NCBI GenBank assembly: GCA_003138895.1
Contig: PLHJ01000020.1
Location: 1 to 40,402 of the forward strand
Direction: 5' to 3'
DNA from: Acidimicrobiaceae bacterium
GTDB lineage: Bacteria; Actinomycetota; Acidimicrobiia; Acidimicrobiales; RAAP-2
Length of the DNA: 40,402 nt
Part shown: in pieces, positions 39,554 to 40,402 of the stretch
Position numbering within the stretch: position 1 is the first letter of the stretch
Layout: the number at the start of each line of letters is the position of its first letter
Made by a program: the position numbers and the translations under genes
The notes under the pieces: generated by a model
Databases searched by the model: none
What the model was told of the DNA's origin: nothing
What the model saw: the letters and a program-made list of their open reading frames with translations, nothing else

Positions 39554-40402
39554 CTACGCCGTCCGCGGAATTTCGCGCTCTTCGAATGTCTCGATGATGT
39601 CGCCTTCTTTAAGGTCCTGGTAGTCAGAAAGACCAATGCCACATTCGAAGCCTGACTGCACTTCGCGGGCGTCGTCCTTAAACCGACGAAGCGACGTAAT
39701 CGAACCCTTCCAAATGATTGTGCCTTCTCGCAAGAAGCGAACTTTGCTGCCGCGCGTGATAACACCGTCGCGAACGAAGCAACCCGCGATTGCACCAATC
39801 TTCGGTACGCGGAACACCTCTCGAACTTCCGCTTCACCCGTCACGACTTCTTCAAACTCCGGCGCGAGCAGACCCAACATGGCCTTTTCAATTTCCTCAA
39901 TCAACTTGTAGATGATTTCGTAGGTTCGAATTTCAACGCCTTCAACTTCAGCCATCTCGCGGCTTCGCTTGTCAGGTCGCACGTTGAATCCAATAATGGT
40001 CGCCGTTGAGGCCTTGGCAAGTTGCACATCGTTCTCGGTGATGCCGCCCACACCGCGGTGGACGATGTTCAACTTCACGTCGTCTCGTTCAAGTTTTCGA
40101 AGCGATTCGGTGCACGCTTCCAACGAACCTTGAACGTCAGCCTTTAACACCACGTTGAGCGTGGCTGTTTCACCGCGTTGAATTTGTTCGAAGAGGTCTT
40201 CCAAACGAGCTCCCCCCGCCGTCGCTAAGGGTTGGTGGCCAATGAGGCGCGCGCGGTGAGCTCGGGCTTCCGCGAGTGTTCGGGCGTGTCCGAGGTCGCG
40301 AGCGACGCGCATTTCGTCGCCAGCGTAGGGAGGCTCAGAAAAACCAAGCACCTGCACGGGCGTCGAGGGTCCGGCCGTTTTAATTTGCTTACCTTGGTCG
40401 TT
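39554..40402 (-). CDS. infB: Translation initiation factor IF-2, C-terminal part (cut by window edge)
   Basis: The C-terminal 282 residues of IF-2, which positions initiator fMet-tRNA on the 30S subunit. The frame is open to the window end, continuing upstream through NDQGKQIKTAGPSTPVQVLG, so the G domain and N-terminus lie outside. What is visible is the end of domain II (VLGFSEPPYAGDEM), domain III (LNVVLKADVQGSLEA ... IIGFNVRPDKRS) and domain IV (GCFVRDGVITRGSKVRFLREGTIIWKGSITSLRRFKDDAREV), ending IIETFEEREIPRTA. An internal ATG at 40357 is not the start. Confidence 0.97.
   Translation of the reverse strand, partial: NDQGKQIKTAGPSTPVQVLGFSEPPYAGDEMRVARDLGHARTLAEARAHRARLIGHQPLATAGGARLEDLFEQIQRGETATLNVVLKADVQGSLEACTESLRKLERDDVKLNIVHRGVGGITENDVQLAKASTATIIGFNVRPDKRSREMAEVEGVEIRTYEIIYKLIEEIEKAMLGLLAPEFEEVVTGEAEVREVFRVPKIGAIAGCFVRDGVITRGSKVRFLREGTIIWKGSITSLRRFKDDAREVQSGFECGIGLSDYQDLKEGDIIETFEEREIPRTA

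Noticed and set aside
1..40402. CRISPR arrays, insertion sequences, prophage or toxin-antitoxin genes
   Set aside because: I looked for regularly spaced direct repeats, transposase or integrase motifs, and small paired genes and saw none.

Overview
The window reads as a chromosomal stretch of an actinobacterium (Actinomycetota) of intermediate G+C, possibly class Acidimicrobiia. The evidence is: LexA boxes of the actinobacterial CGAACnnnTGTTCG type; a LysM division-inhibitor/nrdR/lexA neighbourhood like that of mycobacteria; a pnp leader resembling the Actino-pnp RNA; RNase J; a class E sortase; and a DAP-type cell wall pathway. GTG starts are very common, and at least nine neighbouring gene pairs overlap by the four bases GTGA. 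The class-level placement is inference. I see no phage, insertion sequence, CRISPR array or plasmid gene.

Region 1 (1-7116): a DnaQ-like exonuclease (-), a polytopic membrane protein (+), a small conserved protein (+), tRNA-Cys (-), and a 54-residue membrane protein (-) lying head to head with glnD (+). glnD is followed by an L,D-transpeptidase and a class E sortase (+).

Region 2 (7113-13400): the DNA-damage locus. On the minus strand a LysM/transmembrane protein, nrdR, a PIG-L deacetylase and dinB form a tight series behind a promoter carrying two LexA boxes. lexA (+) has its own pair of boxes. Between the two SOS promoters sit a MoxR-type AAA ATPase, a VWA protein with an HExxH motif (both -), and a divergent DUF1543-like gene (+).

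Region 3 (13418-26212, all -): read in transcription order, ftsK, a D,D-carboxypeptidase, thrB, an EamA exporter, miaB, miaA, dapF, hflX, dapC, dapD, dapE. Most are coupled by overlaps or gaps of a few bases.

Region 4 (26268-34321): a lone siderophore-interacting flavoprotein (+), then on the minus strand, in transcription order, a YfhO-like membrane protein, dapB, a regulator with two fused TetR domains, dapA and RNase J. With region 3 this puts dapA, B, C, D, E and F in about 18 kb: the succinylase route from aspartate semialdehyde to meso-diaminopimelate. Lysine decarboxylase and the aspartate kinase steps are not in view.

Region 5 (34351-40402, all -): the translation/RNA-decay block infB (cut by the window edge), rbfA, truB, ribF, rpsO, pnp, closed by a strong terminator.

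The most interesting observations are the inferred SOS operon joining a division inhibitor, NrdR, a deacetylase and Pol IV; the AAA/VWA-metallopeptidase pair inserted beside lexA; and the double-TetR regulator inside the dap operon.
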